A DNA stretch of 64,000 nucleotides, taken from assembly GCA_002633005.1 (NCBI GenBank), contig NMRA01000168.1, forward strand, positions 439,129 to 503,128. Reading direction: 5' to 3'. A model generated the notes under the pieces. The model did not search any database. It saw only the letters and a program-made list of their open reading frames with translations, and was not told where the DNA came from. Position numbers and translations under genes: made by a program. The stretch comes from Phoronis australis. Its lineage: Eukaryota; Phoronida; Phoronidae. Numbering within the stretch: position 1 is the stretch's first letter; every line of letters starts with the position of its first letter. Shown piece after piece: positions 50,901 through 59,700 of this stretch.

Positions 50901-51360
50901 AAACATTTGTAACACGTTAAACCTTATTTAGATATGTCTTCAGTTTACATTAACTTATAATTCGTGTAACAATGAGCGTTGGCAGACTAGGGCGGGGGTT
51001 GAATATTATGCTATTACAACTATAGTTACTAGTGAGGTCAAAGACATTGCTGTTGCACATTTTTTCTGTACTCATGGCTGGATTCGTAATCGCGTAAACA
51101 TGTTGTATTGCCTGGACTCACTTATACACGAATACTGCGCGGACAAATACTTTTTATCACCAACACAGGGGTCGCCAAAGACGCTGTTTTCAGCTGGTAC
51201 AGAACAGCTTCTTTGATAATCACATCGGTTGCTCATGACTTGTCTGGGATAGTTCCGCCACTGGCAATTGCCAAGGCCATATGATGCACGTGATATTTTG
51301 ATGACTTGGCCTCTGTTGCATGACAAATATATGGTAGCATGCTCTTTGACGGTGTCAGAC
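26628..51360 (-). CDS. Giant modular extracellular protein: rhamnose-binding lectin, EGF and many FN3-like VDxTPP modules
   Basis: Nineteen exons were placed, 5' to 3' on the minus strand: 51360-51122, 50478-50377, 50152-50024, 49425-49306, 48964-48695, 46451-46141, 45348-44149, 43136-41948, 41264-39799, 39707-39008, 38233-38117, 37732-37422, 36955-36700, 35925-35739, 35318-33745, 33059-31839, 30621-30058, 28422-28061, 26993-26628. Phases agree at every join. The visible product is about 3,100 aa. Order: SUEL/Gal-lectin domain, EGF-like modules, an uncharacterised part, then roughly 17 repeats with WxGFxDxxSGIxxYxxxxGT, NxxGL and (V/I)DxxPP. These look like FN3-type beta-sandwiches (inference). 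No membrane segment was seen near the C-terminus, and no signal peptide, because the first exon was not found. Likely a secreted, matrix or cell-surface protein. Least certain joins: exons 6/7, 8/9 and 18/19. Confidence 0.85.
27151..27447. mobile_element. hAT-like MITE copy 3, in the last intron of the giant gene
   Basis: Ends are CAGTGGCGGATCTACGGGG and GATGGATCCACCGCTG. The interior has TTTAAACCCCC near the left end, as in copy 1. Non-coding. Confidence 0.65.
28061..28422 (-). CDS. Giant gene, exon 18: non-repeat segment
   Basis: A strong acceptor (CTTTTTAATCCTCAG) in phase 1 matches the end of exon 17. The frame reads THTLYVSSILLLSRLPRNLY, then VCSQRLHFVNYYVNELVS and YMRNLNLIRSSW. It lacks the WxGF and VDxTPP motifs, so it is a distinct C-terminal domain of unknown type. 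The donor at GAA|GTGCTA is chosen for phase but is weak; without splicing the frame stops about 30 bases later. Confidence 0.65.
28478..28765. repeat. Degenerate ~60-70 bp tandem repeat in an intron
   Basis: Units share (C)AGTGTAC-TCTGGTCCC-C-GC-AAC elements at about 28478, 28535, 28612, 28670 and 28715, strongly diverged. Confidence 0.45.
29350..29466. mobile_element. hAT-like MITE family, truncated copy 4 (inverted relative to copy 1)
   Basis: TCTTACACGGGAGGGGGGAA, then GGATTCGATC and CAGATCCGCCATTG match the reverse complement of the left half of copy 1 at 10.5 kb. Confidence 0.55.
30058..30621 (-). CDS. Giant gene, exon 17: FN3-like modules
   Basis: Phase 1 to phase 1, acceptor CACACGTCAG and donor G|GTAGGC. 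It reads ITKSTNGFSGHASN, then a Cys-containing strand (QNVYVTISCSNNAKL). A module follows with YVIWSGFHDFDDNLSYEIRL and AEVLAFNSGGFSSD, and it ends in VDKQAPRVTG, a variant of VDxTPP. About 188 codons. Confidence 0.85.
31839..33059 (-). CDS. Giant gene, exon 16: 407-codon exon with about three FN3-like modules
   Basis: Acceptor TTCTTCCAACAG and donor G|GTTTGT, phase 1 to 1. Motifs in order: IDNEPPTNGIVF, GASWNGFDDLHSHIRRYIVS, LLIDTTPPEGF, LTLEIKDRESGIHRHLVGIG, VLDHSPPVISNV and TSWIAHDSESDIKECTVELG. Between the second and third modules lies a beta-rich segment (YRLILDAHETYELIF, YELVLSIEGDTTS) without the module signature, possibly an interposed lectin-like or C2-like fold. Confidence 0.88.
33544..33684. 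mobile_element. 141-bp MITE, copy B, in an intron of the giant gene
   Basis: Ends CGTTCAGTA and TTACTGAACG are inverted repeats. Inside, AGGACCTAGCTAAAA pairs with TTTTTAGCGAGGTCCT. It is the inverted relative of 16918-17056. Confidence 0.7.
33745..35318 (-). CDS. Giant gene, exon 15: 1.57 kb exon with about five FN3-like modules
   Basis: Acceptor TTTGTCATTTTAG (phase 2) and donor G|GTAAGT (phase 1). Modules carry ASWMGFQDPQSGIDRYEWCV, IDWKFHDPESGLAKHI, LTWSGFVDPHSGIKQYIL, AYWVSSSDILRYEYSLG and a last partial one (GDIESYEVMMGT). Linkers are VDNTPPSV, VDSSPPHLG and VDITPPNQ. A Cys-rich insert (CDAFFCNKDCACAPFGEKC) lies between modules three and four. The exon ends in mid-module after GT, as other exons in this gene do. 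Confidence 0.9.
35739..38233 (-). CDS. Giant gene, exons 11-14: small exons of single FN3-like half-modules
   Basis: Exons 38233-38117, 37732-37422, 36955-36700 and 35925-35739 join in phases 1-1, 1-0, 0-1 and 1-2. They read VMLNNLTLVDGQEYFVNVQ, then IVDTTPPSKGVVRVG and FHWQDFEDAQSGIKRYEFAI, then VYDSSPPSSGLVRD and VSWDGFHDPHSPIVEYRV, then ENGRKYVASVEACNSVGLC and IDSTPPLSGIV. Each junction lies either after the GT of the GIxxYxxxxGT strand or near the NxxGL strand. Confidence 0.88.
38423..38705. repeat. (GATG/GGTGAT)n low-complexity tracts in an intron
   Basis: Imperfect GATGATGA and GGTGATGATGATGACG runs lie between exons 10 and 11 of the giant gene. Confidence 0.75.
39008..39707 (-). CDS. 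Giant gene, exon 10
   Basis: Acceptor TTTTGTGTTTCAG and donor G|GTACGT, phase 0 to 1. It reads DIAKFYWNHHRLQSMYVLL, then YFICVHAQFPKTPVFDG, FIVDTNSPIPGEVIV and VDWNSFLDLEESLPSLTTGV ending SYWYSIG. Within it, TTALDKAVHELSYKDIKRFA is more helical than the usual module. Confidence 0.87.
39799..41264 (-). CDS. Giant gene, exon 9: 1.47 kb exon with several FN3-like modules
   Basis: Donor CGG|GTGAGT is strong. The acceptor TTTTGCCCAG (start 41264) is preferred; GGTCGCAG (start 41321) is in the same phase and would add 19 residues. Motifs: GGFENTYIVALQVFNKAGLN, GRRFCVAWRGFKTHNDPIHY, CSPSCVSVGDLLPW, PGNKYILHVRPCFHHVC and VSIHWQCFHVGHGTTTEEVI. A beta-rich non-module segment (SKYSIQFPGVVPYLGS) lies in the middle, like that in exon 16. 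Confidence 0.85.
41948..43136 (-). CDS. Giant gene, exon 8: 1.19 kb exon with FN3-like modules
   Basis: Acceptor AGAATGTTTCAG, phase 0. The donor could be ATTG|GTAGGT (end 41948) or AG|GTAAAC (end 41944); the first fits the phase of exon 9. Motifs: VRILVDASPPITGVARDG, GAWHGFYDHESAILYYKYAF, GVLVDSLLPQF, LHWKTSNSSPIHDYRIGVS, ILVDETPPRMVG and VSWAVGSFYDEEYSDGIGEY. Confidence 0.87.
44149..45348 (-). CDS. Giant gene, exon 7: 1.2 kb exon, beta-rich region plus first VDSTPP-type linker
   Basis: Donor AAG|GTATGG, phase 0. Start at 45348 keeps phase with exon 6; a stronger acceptor (TCCTCCCCATTCTATAG) would start it at 45316 in phase 2. It reads YCIQYQATAGGYFRSKD, APYRADPIGIVNR and VTYGGWLDPSPPSGGVNLAS, then GDTYKVIVQAMDVMGNIVND, VSIDSTPPYFTAAG and DISWMLGTSDGGSDISKG. 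The first half differs from the FN3-like modules. Confidence 0.83.
46141..46451 (-). CDS. Giant gene, exon 6
   Basis: The frame reads VYTKITSLISDTFYTFKLCV, PNNHRNESLIYFMCYVTFSA and SRNCIETNISVVSRTSNK. Start after CCTAAG is phase 1 and fits exon 5; end at TGT|GTAACT is phase 0. Open to a stop about 25 bases beyond the proposed donor. The reading frame length supports it, but both splice sites are moderate. Confidence 0.6.
47985..48250 (+). CDS. Possible first exon of a gene nested antisense in intron 5 of the giant gene
   Basis: ATG at 47985 opens 88 codons ending in AAATT|GTGAGT, a perfect splice donor placed just before the frame would stop. It reads MDSFRNCVDVTEIPSILLAG, then a charged stretch with EKRISTGTSEIRNRAAYLL. 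No downstream exon was identified and no family recognised. Could be chance. Confidence 0.3.
48695..48964 (-). CDS. Giant gene, exon 5: beta-rich segment after the EGF modules
   Basis: Phase 1 to 1, donor TCTG|GTATTT. Reads CFTRAVSANTDYAASEVPHG, ACKFQQDFFSRFQPAAIVYT and HDYHFGIVKASTRITTYSPS. It is open to a stop shortly after the proposed donor. The domain is not recognised. Confidence 0.75.
49306..50478 (-). CDS. Giant gene, exons 2-4: three Cys-rich EGF-like modules
   Basis: Exons 50478-50377, 50152-50024 and 49425-49306 are all phase 1 to 1, the classical shuffling phase. They read CFGKSTCPNGGTCTSMNYC with CQQGYYSPKCEG, then ACPVDEIANCAKMTC with CIECKLHTGSAYHL, then CSWLRNRWCWPGTCGN with CSCIPGFVKESGGMC. 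Donors are GTAAGA, GTAAGT and GTAAGT. The first is a typical EGF; the other two are EGF-like by Cys number. Confidence 0.88.
50655..50765. repeat. (GAT)n and related microsatellites in an intron
   Basis: GATGATGATGATGATGATG and GATGATGATGATGGGG followed by GGTGGTGGTGG. Confidence 0.85.
51122..51360 (-). CDS. Giant gene, exon 1 (first placed): rhamnose-binding/SUEL-type lectin domain
   Basis: It reads HATIYLSCNRGQVIKISRAS, then YGLGNCQW, RCDYQRSCSVPAENSVFGDP and KKYLSAQYSC. These are the C-x-GxxIxIxxAxYG, CxxxxSCxVxAxNxxFGDPC and KYLxVxYxC signatures of the galactose/rhamnose-binding lectin family. Acceptor TTCTGCTTTCAG enters in phase 2, so at least one coding exon lies upstream; the donor ATAA|GTGAGT is perfect. 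Known role: binding of L-rhamnose or galactose, also found in latrophilins and sea urchin egg lectin. Confidence 0.9.
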
Positions 51361-52180
51361 CTGAAAGCAGAATACAAATTTGTTTGAATTCAAGAGCCTT
51401 AATAGCACAAATCTGTAGTGGTTTGTATTATTATTCTTTTATCCAATGATTTGTAAGAAAAAACCTATCCGGACACGAAAGAGCTTGTAAACACGTTTTG
51501 AGTCGTTAAGCGAAGAGATCCAACGGTTTAAAATATTAAAATGTCTGAGAAATCCTAAATTGGTGCCAAATGAGTCTATTAGGAGAGTTTTAAACATTGC
51601 ACACGATTCAAAGTGACAGAGCATCTGTCAAGTTCAAAAGAAACACAATAAATGCTTTGAAATAGTACACATGAATATCACCACTCGAAATTATTTTCCG
51701 TTGGTGAAAGGTCACAATGCAAAGCTTCGATAAATAAGCTAGAAAGGCTTTGCACCTAACAACAGAGCTAGCTCAACAAGTCAATTTTCCAACCACTACA
51801 TCCATGTTGCCGTGTTTTATACTGCAAGTGCAAGCTATACCTAATCTTTATGAAGTCTCTTGTAACCACAAAGACAAAAGTTTCCTCACCGTGTGATTGC
51901 TTTCGCATAAGATGCGAGCGAAAGCAAAACACAAAATTGAACAAAGGAACCCATTCGTTTGTTTAAGGCTTCGTTTTCTTGTTGTCTTTCATCATTGCAA
52001 AGAGATGTCTTTCTTCAGAGCTTGTTGAGGTAATGTTTGACGTATTTTGTCGATGTCTAGCTAAGGCGATTTTCGAGATAACAAAATACATTAGTTAATA
52101 CCGTTACCATGCTGGAATGACAGGTGTTTATCTTTGATATGTTTAGAATAAGTTTTGATTAAGACTAACATTACACATAC

Positions 52181-52297
52181 TAGACTTAGCGACCGAAAGG
52201 TTAGTAACATTGAGTTTTCAGTCCTTATCATTCCGTAATTCATCCATTTATCAACCTCTAGAAAATGGTCCGTGTCTAACGTGAAGGAACACAACGT
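52181..52297 (-). CDS. Candidate upstream exon of the giant gene
   Basis: A very good acceptor (TTGCACCTTCTCAG) and a donor CTA|GTATGT bound 39 codons, phase 0 to 0: TLCSFTLDTDHFLEVDKWMN and onwards. Phase does not match the phase-2 entry of the lectin exon, so another exon would be needed or this is spurious. Confidence 0.3.
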
Positions 52298-52556
52298 CTG
52301 AGAAGGTGCAATTAAACAGAAAATTATTGAACGTAAAATTTTAGATAAAAGAATAATTTGCTTTATCTACTGAGGCTTTTATTTGTTTTTAGCGACACTT
52401 TTGTAGTCTCAGTTTCCCCTGCATAGATGACATGTTTGTATTGTGGTGTTTTTGGCATGTGCTATTAGGGGGCGACCGATGGAATTAATGCAAGTTGGTA
52501 ATCTTTTTTGAACAGTTGTTGGCATAAGTAGCATTACAAATAATATCACTTATTAA

Positions 52557-52617
52557 ACACACATTCACAGACGCACAGGCGCAAACGCACATGCGCAAAC
52601 GCACACGCACACACACC
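52557..52617. repeat. (CACACGCA)n-like minisatellite
   Basis: Imperfect repeats of CGCACA/GCAAACGCACA. Confidence 0.7.
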
Positions 52618-53633
52618 AATGGGGATAACGGCAAACAGTGAAAATAATCAGGTAACTACATGTATATGAGCCGTAAGTTCCACCGTCCGAAATTTTATTG
52701 TGATTAGATTTTTTTTAAATTTATATCTTTGTACATCATAATAATTATTTATTTCCATTTTCGCAACTTCCAATTTGGTTGATTTTTTTCAGTCTCATTT
52801 TGTATATGTGTAGTTTCCAAATGAAAATTATTATATTACATATTTTGGTCCATCAAATTTCCCCCAAAAATATCTACAGGCATAAGTTCAAACGTTTGAC
52901 CTGAACGGCATTGAAAACGATTGTACAATATCACAAGACCAATACAAACGGAGAAGATCCTCCGACTCCTTGTTAGAGAGTGATCAGTCATCATTTGGTA
53001 AAATTCCAATCCTGTGAAGATAAGTATTTGTACGTATAACTCTGTGAGTAATTCTGAACTGGAACCACATTAAATTTGTGTCAGAAGTAAAATTAATTGA
53101 ACAACCGTAGGCCTTTCTCCACACCCTCTAGTTGTAGTATTTAGAGCCTGATCTTAAATTGTACTTCTATTCTACTTTTTAGTGTTGTTGTCAAACATGG
53201 TTATGAGCCGATTATAGATTATTTTGTTTGAATAAGACAGAATGTCCAAGAAAATAGGGGAGCATGTGGGAGGGAAATCGTAAAAATAGAAAATTCTCCA
53301 AACTTTCAAGTGTAAGATATGGCCCTTACTGGACCATGGAAATGGGTAAATGGAGGGGAAAAGCCGTACTTATTACTAAAATGTTGATAAGACATAAGTC
53401 GACCATCATCAAGTAAATTATGTATATAAACATGCCTGTTTCATACAATTGCCTAATATGTAAAATACAATTATCGAGTCACTGTCTATTCTTATACCTG
53501 GATTGTGGCCACAGTGCTTTACGTGGATAAAGTGTAGTTTCAAATTCAATTTTGCAGCAGAACATCAACTGTGAAGTGAGAAATAAGTGCACTAACTTGG
53601 GAACTAGAAATCATTTAACGACTGTACTTTTAC

Positions 53634-53811
53634 CTTGGACCATCTTAGTAAATCTTTTCTTATTTCCAATTTGAATGCAGGTGTCGTGTGGTTGGGATCC
53701 TTTGACTTGAGCATTATAGTCAGTTACTAGTGGTAACCCCTCGGGCGATAATTCTCCAAAATCCACTCGGGCTCTAGATAACGGGGGATAACGACTTCGC
53801 CATGTAATAAT
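53634..53811 (-). CDS. Candidate upstream exon, extracellular-looking
   Basis: The frame reads WRSRYPPLSRARVDFGELSP, then LPLVTDYNAQVKGSQPHDTC and NKKRFTKMVQ, ending CAAG|GTAAAA (phase 1). Acceptor GTATAG is at 53812; CGTTATCTAG would start it at about 53776. The amino-acid sequence looks like real coding. Its gene is unclear: most likely the 5' part of the giant minus-strand gene, since it lies downstream of the poly(A) site of the next gene. Confidence 0.55.
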
Positions 53812-56532
53812 CTATACATATATCTTCATTTTGTCGAACCATAATTATAGCCATGATTTCCGCTCATATAATGAACAAATACTGTGACGGTGGGTCTTCC
53901 TGGCGACACCCGCTTCCAATTTTTGAAATAATCTGATGTTATACCATGTTCAATTACTCGTAAATGCGCACCAGTGTTCAATAAACGGACCCAATCAATG
54001 AATTGGTTACCAAAATTGAAGAACGATAATCAAGTTTTGTAAATATAGTTCCACGATTCAAGTGGGTAACCTTAGGTACAATTAATCTTCACACACGAGC
54101 AGTACACCTCCCGGCTCAAGGCGGTTTCCTTCATTAACGTCACTCCCAACACCATTGAACAGGCCCGAGCTATAAACAACAGCATTAGCCAATCCCTACT
54201 TGTATGTGAAAGACCCATTTCCAGTGCTTGTGGTAGATACAGTTTGAACACGTAGCGCGGTTACGAGAGTACGAAATGCCGTTGAAAAGGTTTAGATCAA
54301 GTCATTAAAGTTGTTCATTTTAAATCTTATCATGAAAAGGAAGACGACAGAAATGTGTTTTCCTGCATAACAGGCATCAGGGGTCTGGAAAACCTAATCA
54401 TTGTAACAGTTGAGGATTTTTAAAAAGTGTAGTCTAAAAAAACGAGGTCATGTTGAAGGAGCATCATTCGACAATACGTCTGAATAAATCTGGTTTGCCC
54501 TAATATTCATTGAGAACGGATTTCTACTATCAGCGAACCACAGTTACATTGTAAGTTGTGTTTGGTCTGAGTTCTTGAAACACTAGACAGAAAGTACTGG
54601 GTGAACGGACGCAACCGGAATGGAGGCTGTAAGCACCTCTGAGATTACTTCTCTGGAAAATTTCCCACCATTTCAGCAAACATATGTGGTAATTTATAAT
54701 AATAAAATTTGATTGTTTGGAGTGATTTCCACTGTGGGTAAGATAGGTATGAGACCAATGTCATAATCAAATCACAATCAGTTCTATTGGTGTGCACTTT
54801 ACTCAGACATTTCTAAAAACACAATCCGTTTCGAAAATAACTTTTAAGCAAAACATCACTGAAACACATAATTTGTCATGAACAAGGCACTTGCATGAAT
54901 TAATGAAAGTTGTAAATAATTCCGCCGCTTTACTTAAAGGGATACCAAGACCAACTTTGGCCTGTTAAAAGACATTAAAAGCGACTCTCCCATCCAGTTC
55001 TTTGAAAATAATAATGCCCTGTATCCCCCGAATCAAACATTTGAAAACTCCGTAAAATGTTTGCTTAAAAGAAAAGCGTGACTTACGCTTTAGGCTATTT
55101 GCACAACAACCTTACAAGAAAAAAACAGCCGCTAAGAATCATAATATCCAATCTTTGACACAGAAAGTGTGTATTTTTAATTGAATCCTGCTTTTATCAC
55201 TAATGTCAGACGACAAATGTGCATTAATAGGTGACAGAATGAGGATTGATTAAAATCACCAAATCTGGATTTAGTATAGTTTTAACATGCACTTTTCAAA
55301 CATTTTTCATTACATCGTTTTATACTACTGAAATACTGCAATTAGTTAAAAACGAGAAATTGCTGGGAAAAATTTCAATAATCTGGTTAACGTCGAGCGA
55401 TGGCTAATGTTTGGCCTCTTGCATGTCTCGTAGAACATAGAAGAACAAAACCTTGCGCTTCATATTACTTATATTTTCACGGATCTCATCCAAAGTGTTC
55501 GAAAAGTATTTCTGGTGGTTGTAAATGACTTAACTTAATTGGAGAACGACCGTAGGATACCAGGGGAGGAATTCGTTGGCGGACGAGTGGGCCAGAGTTT
55601 GACGAAGCTGAATTTGTGTGTTGAATTAAAACTTTCTTTGGTGAGATGGGGTGAGTTTCTGGTTAAAGTCGACAAAGAGCAATCTGTAATTGAGGTGCGC
55701 TTTTGTCAAAAAATCCCTACTATTTGTATCATAATCCGTACTTCATCTTACTTTTTGTTATTAAAATATCACCGTCCTTCTTATACGCTTTCGGTTGATA
55801 CATCTTGAAAACCTAAACTCACCACTCGGTCCACGAATTTGTGTAGTTTTTATATTTTATCACTATTTTACAAGTCTAATTCGTTTAATGTGACAAACAA
55901 TGTTAAAAGCGTGTTTGTTAAAATACCTTGGACAACATTTGTTATCAATAGTAACAAAATGTAGCCAAACTACTAGGCCTATTTCAAGACGGAGTTCATA
56001 ACGACACTGAAGTAGCGACTCACGTCGCTGTACCTCGGGACATGCTTCTCGAAGCCAAACCAAACCCTTGAAATTATAAACATACACCACTTTGACAAAT
56101 TTGCTTGCTGAAAGTGTACGTTTTGGAAGATACGTCATGTTGTCGAATTTTGCCTGTGACCAATAAGAAAACGGATAGCATTGGTTTTGATGTTTTACGG
56201 ATATTTTTAAAGTTACTATCCGTTTAAAACTGTGACGAGTTGAGTGCATGGGCGCAAAAACTATTCGTGTTCTAACAATATCGTTGTTTTGCTAACGATG
56301 AGCTTTTGCGAATGTTGCAAAAAGGATTCCATAACATTGGTGTAAGTTCATAACTAAAATTCTGAAGGCTTTTTTCTTTTAGATTATGTCTGCCTGTCCT
56401 CAATGTATTCGTGTGTGTCCATTTGATCAAATGCAGCTGCTGCAGACGTCTTTTAACCTGAGCTCACTGTATCGCAACACTAGAAACTTTAAAAACTTCC
56501 TGTAAAACTCTTGTCAGTATATTATTTATAAT
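53812..56532. other. Between the two minus-strand genes, no supported gene
   Basis: AT-rich. Frames at 55539-55808 (plus) and 55863-56249 (minus) have no motif or clear splice context. The missing 5' exon(s) and promoter of the giant gene are probably here but were not recognised. Confidence 0.35.
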
Positions 56533-56538
56533 TTTATT
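56533..56538 (-). terminator. Candidate AATAAA poly(A) signal for the 57-63 kb minus-strand gene
   Basis: Plus TTTATT, about 205 bp after the TGA at 56744. Confidence 0.5.
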
Positions 56539-56743
56539 ATGTGTCACGGTGTGCATTTTTCACACTCATCTTACGTGTCTACTGTACAGTAGACTGCATT
56601 GTACATCTGTTGATTACCTAAACTCAACCATTCATAGTCAGTGAAGGAAACACGCTATCCTAAAGGCAACCGTGAACCATTAGACACAGGAGAGATCTCA
56701 TCCAGCTTTAAGCAGTAAAATGTTTTGATATCATGTAAATAAT

Positions 56744-59700
56744 TCAATTTTTCAACAACCAGCGCATTTCCCAGTCGTGGATGTGAGCCATCCTTTTATT
56801 TCTAGTTTCAGACAGTTCAATGCTTCTGCGCATTCTGTGATGGTCGATCTCTTTCACTTCGAATGGCGTGATGGCGACTCTGCTGCGGTCTGGGCATGCT
56901 CCCGTGGCCCAAAATTCTGATTTTCTGGCAACATTCTCCTGAATTTTACCGCTGTTGGCAGTGCTAGCCACGTGGAATGTCACTTTAACAACTTTCCGGT
57001 TAAACACCATCAAAATCTGCAACAAAACAAGGTTAATGTTAGCATCGCTATTCCGATGTTGAAAATCAGGAACATATGTCATCAGGGAATGGTTTGGGCG
57101 TCGAATGATTTATCATACAAGTTAAATGCAGAAGGCTGGAAGTCGACAAAACACTCATTAATAAATTTTAACCACAACCTTGGGGTCTGGTTCGTGAGTG
57201 TAGACAGAAATTTACGTTCACACTTCAAAACTTAGTTTAGCCAAATAATTATGAACGCAACACAGTGTAGTAATAATTTATAGAAATTACCCCAAAGCAA
57301 TTATCGGTACAGGTGTATTCTCAGAGACAGCATTTTTGCCCAAATGAACCTCAATTAAGACCAAATTCTGACCTACGTTTTAGGTAACTTTTCATGAAAC
57401 TGATTCCTCAAGATGTATGGTCAGTACTCAGAGCCCAAAACGTGACTACTAGAGATCTAGTATTTGATAGAATGAAAACCAAAAGCAAAGTTGAAGCTAT
57501 GAAGGATCCAAAACATAGTGTCAGATGCAATGAAGTAGCCTAACAATGGCATCAGATGTGCGCACGTGTCTCTACAAAATCTGCTGAAATACTTAACGCT
57601 ACTTATCGCAAAAATGGAATCGGGATGCAAGAGGTCACCTTAAGGATCTTGCGCAAAGCTGACAAATCCTGATCTTTCTCAATGTAGACGTTCACTTGAC
57701 CTTCAACCGCCATCGCCATGAATTGTTCCAACAATGTCAACGATGGGTTAGGATTGTCCCGACTGCTAAATACCATCTCTTCAATTGTATCGCTGTAACT
57801 CGGTTTGTATGTTGTCATGAGCAGGTGTTCTAAAAATAATGACATTGAGAAGTTATAATGATCGCCAATTACAACAATTCATTGTTGAACTACATGTATA
57901 CATAACCAATTAATTTCTGTGTAACAATTAAAAACGTAGGCCTGTGGAGTAACCATTTCTGTAATTGTGACATCGGTAAACACAATCATTTTCTTTCATG
58001 AAATTTTGGTACAGCAACCAGAGGTGGATCCAGGATTTTGAATTAGGGGGTGCCAGGCAGAGCATAAGCCACGATTTTGCCCGACAGACATTCGCCGCCT
58101 CGTACTGCCAAATGAAATCTGGAAGAAGGCCATGCCCCCTCCCCCCTTAAATCCGCCACTGGAAACGTAACGGAAAGTAACAACACGTTTATGGTAATGT
58201 TACTCCATTTCTAATGACATTATCGTACTGCGCAGTCGCAAGATTTCTTTTTCAATTCTGTCAACACTTTTAGCGCTTTTCTATAGGAGCAGCGCACGAG
58301 TTGCCCTAGCTGGCCGGTCAAAAAACCTATTGAACACTGCACGCATAAGATCACGAGTATGATGAGTTTGGGAGAATCCTACTACATTGTATTTCTGGTC
58401 CAGTGACCCTGCTCAGCGGGAGATGGAGTCTTGAGGTTTGGGCAAACGAAGAAGAATCCAGGGGTCATGCGTTATCAGTAGCAAATTCGAAATATGAAAG
58501 TATTTTTCTGTAAGACTTACAGGTCATGTCATACAAAATACCCCTGGTTGCAGTGGCGGATTTAGAGGGGGGGGGAAGCAAGGGGGCATGCCCCCTGAAA
58601 CTCTCCCAGATTCTATTTGGCAGTTCGGGGATGCAGATGTCTGACGGGCAAAATCCTGGCTAATACTCTGCCCTGCCCCCCTAACTAAAAATCCTGGATC
58701 CGTCACTGGGTTGTATATAAAAGTGTTCATCGGCAGAGATAACGCAAGGTCGCACACTAGTAAAATGAATTGAAAAAGAAATTGCCACGCCTTGTTATTT
58801 TCCAAGGCGTATAGTTGAACCGTTGTCAAGCGCCCGCTTGCAACAAACCACGACCCAGGGATCTGTTTCACGAAATGGAACTTAAAACCGAAGTCGGAAA
58901 GTTCGTCTTGCGCCCCCTTTAAAAGTACCCATTAAAGTTTTGGCCATGTGGTTATTAGCTCAGCACTCCATTGAAATATTTTATACAAATTAAACTCAGC
59001 AACTAGTAGTTGTGAGTATATTCTTTGAGACTTTCCATTTTTGCTAGGGCGAAATTTGATTATTTTTTAGAAACATTATTGGATTGCAAGAACAAGTTTC
59101 TAACAGACCCCAGGTTAATAGACAGCTAAAGCATATTAACCAAAATGGACGCTTGAATGGTTGAGCTAAAATGGCGACGGTGATAAAAGAATTAACGACC
59201 GAATCAGATTATCGAAACAACAGGCGAAGCAAAAGTCATACTTAAGAGAGAATGAATCTGTGTTTTCTCAGCGCAGAGGCCGTTATCACAGGATAACGAG
59301 TGAACAGAAGAGTTTACATTTGCTGTGTTGTAGAAGCTTGCTTTACTCGCGTCAGGGAAGGGAACGCTTGCCTTGCCTATGAATTTCGATAGAAACTTAA
59401 GACAAGATCTTAGTTTTCCGTCCCACGATGAACCTAAAAAGTAAGTGATCGCCTGTAAGATCAGTTGTACATATCAAATCATTAGGCAGCCAACTTCCAT
59501 ACTTGGTGCATGCCGATACAGTCATTGATAAGAACACTGTGTGAAAGACCCACATGTACGTACATTCACCCATATTCGTGCTATTAATTTTTTTAAATAC
59601 ACCACAGTTAATTAAAATCGTTCATTCATGCCAATTCGCATGAGCACGTAATTAAGTGTTGCACATCACGGACTTAAAACTGTGTAAGGTGTTTCGGAAA

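Noticed and set aside
52091-52220. MLLTFRSLSLVCVMLVLI as the signal peptide of the giant gene
   Set aside because: No donor in the phase-2 position required by the lectin exon was found in this frame.
54937-55000. TTAAAGGGATACCAAGACC as another TTAA-element terminus
   Set aside because: No inverted partner ending in CCTTTAA was found nearby, so it may be chance.
56744-57016. Joining the 57-63 kb exons to the giant gene as one transcript
   Set aside because: The last exon ends in TGA with no good donor before it and a poly(A) signal follows about 205 bp later.
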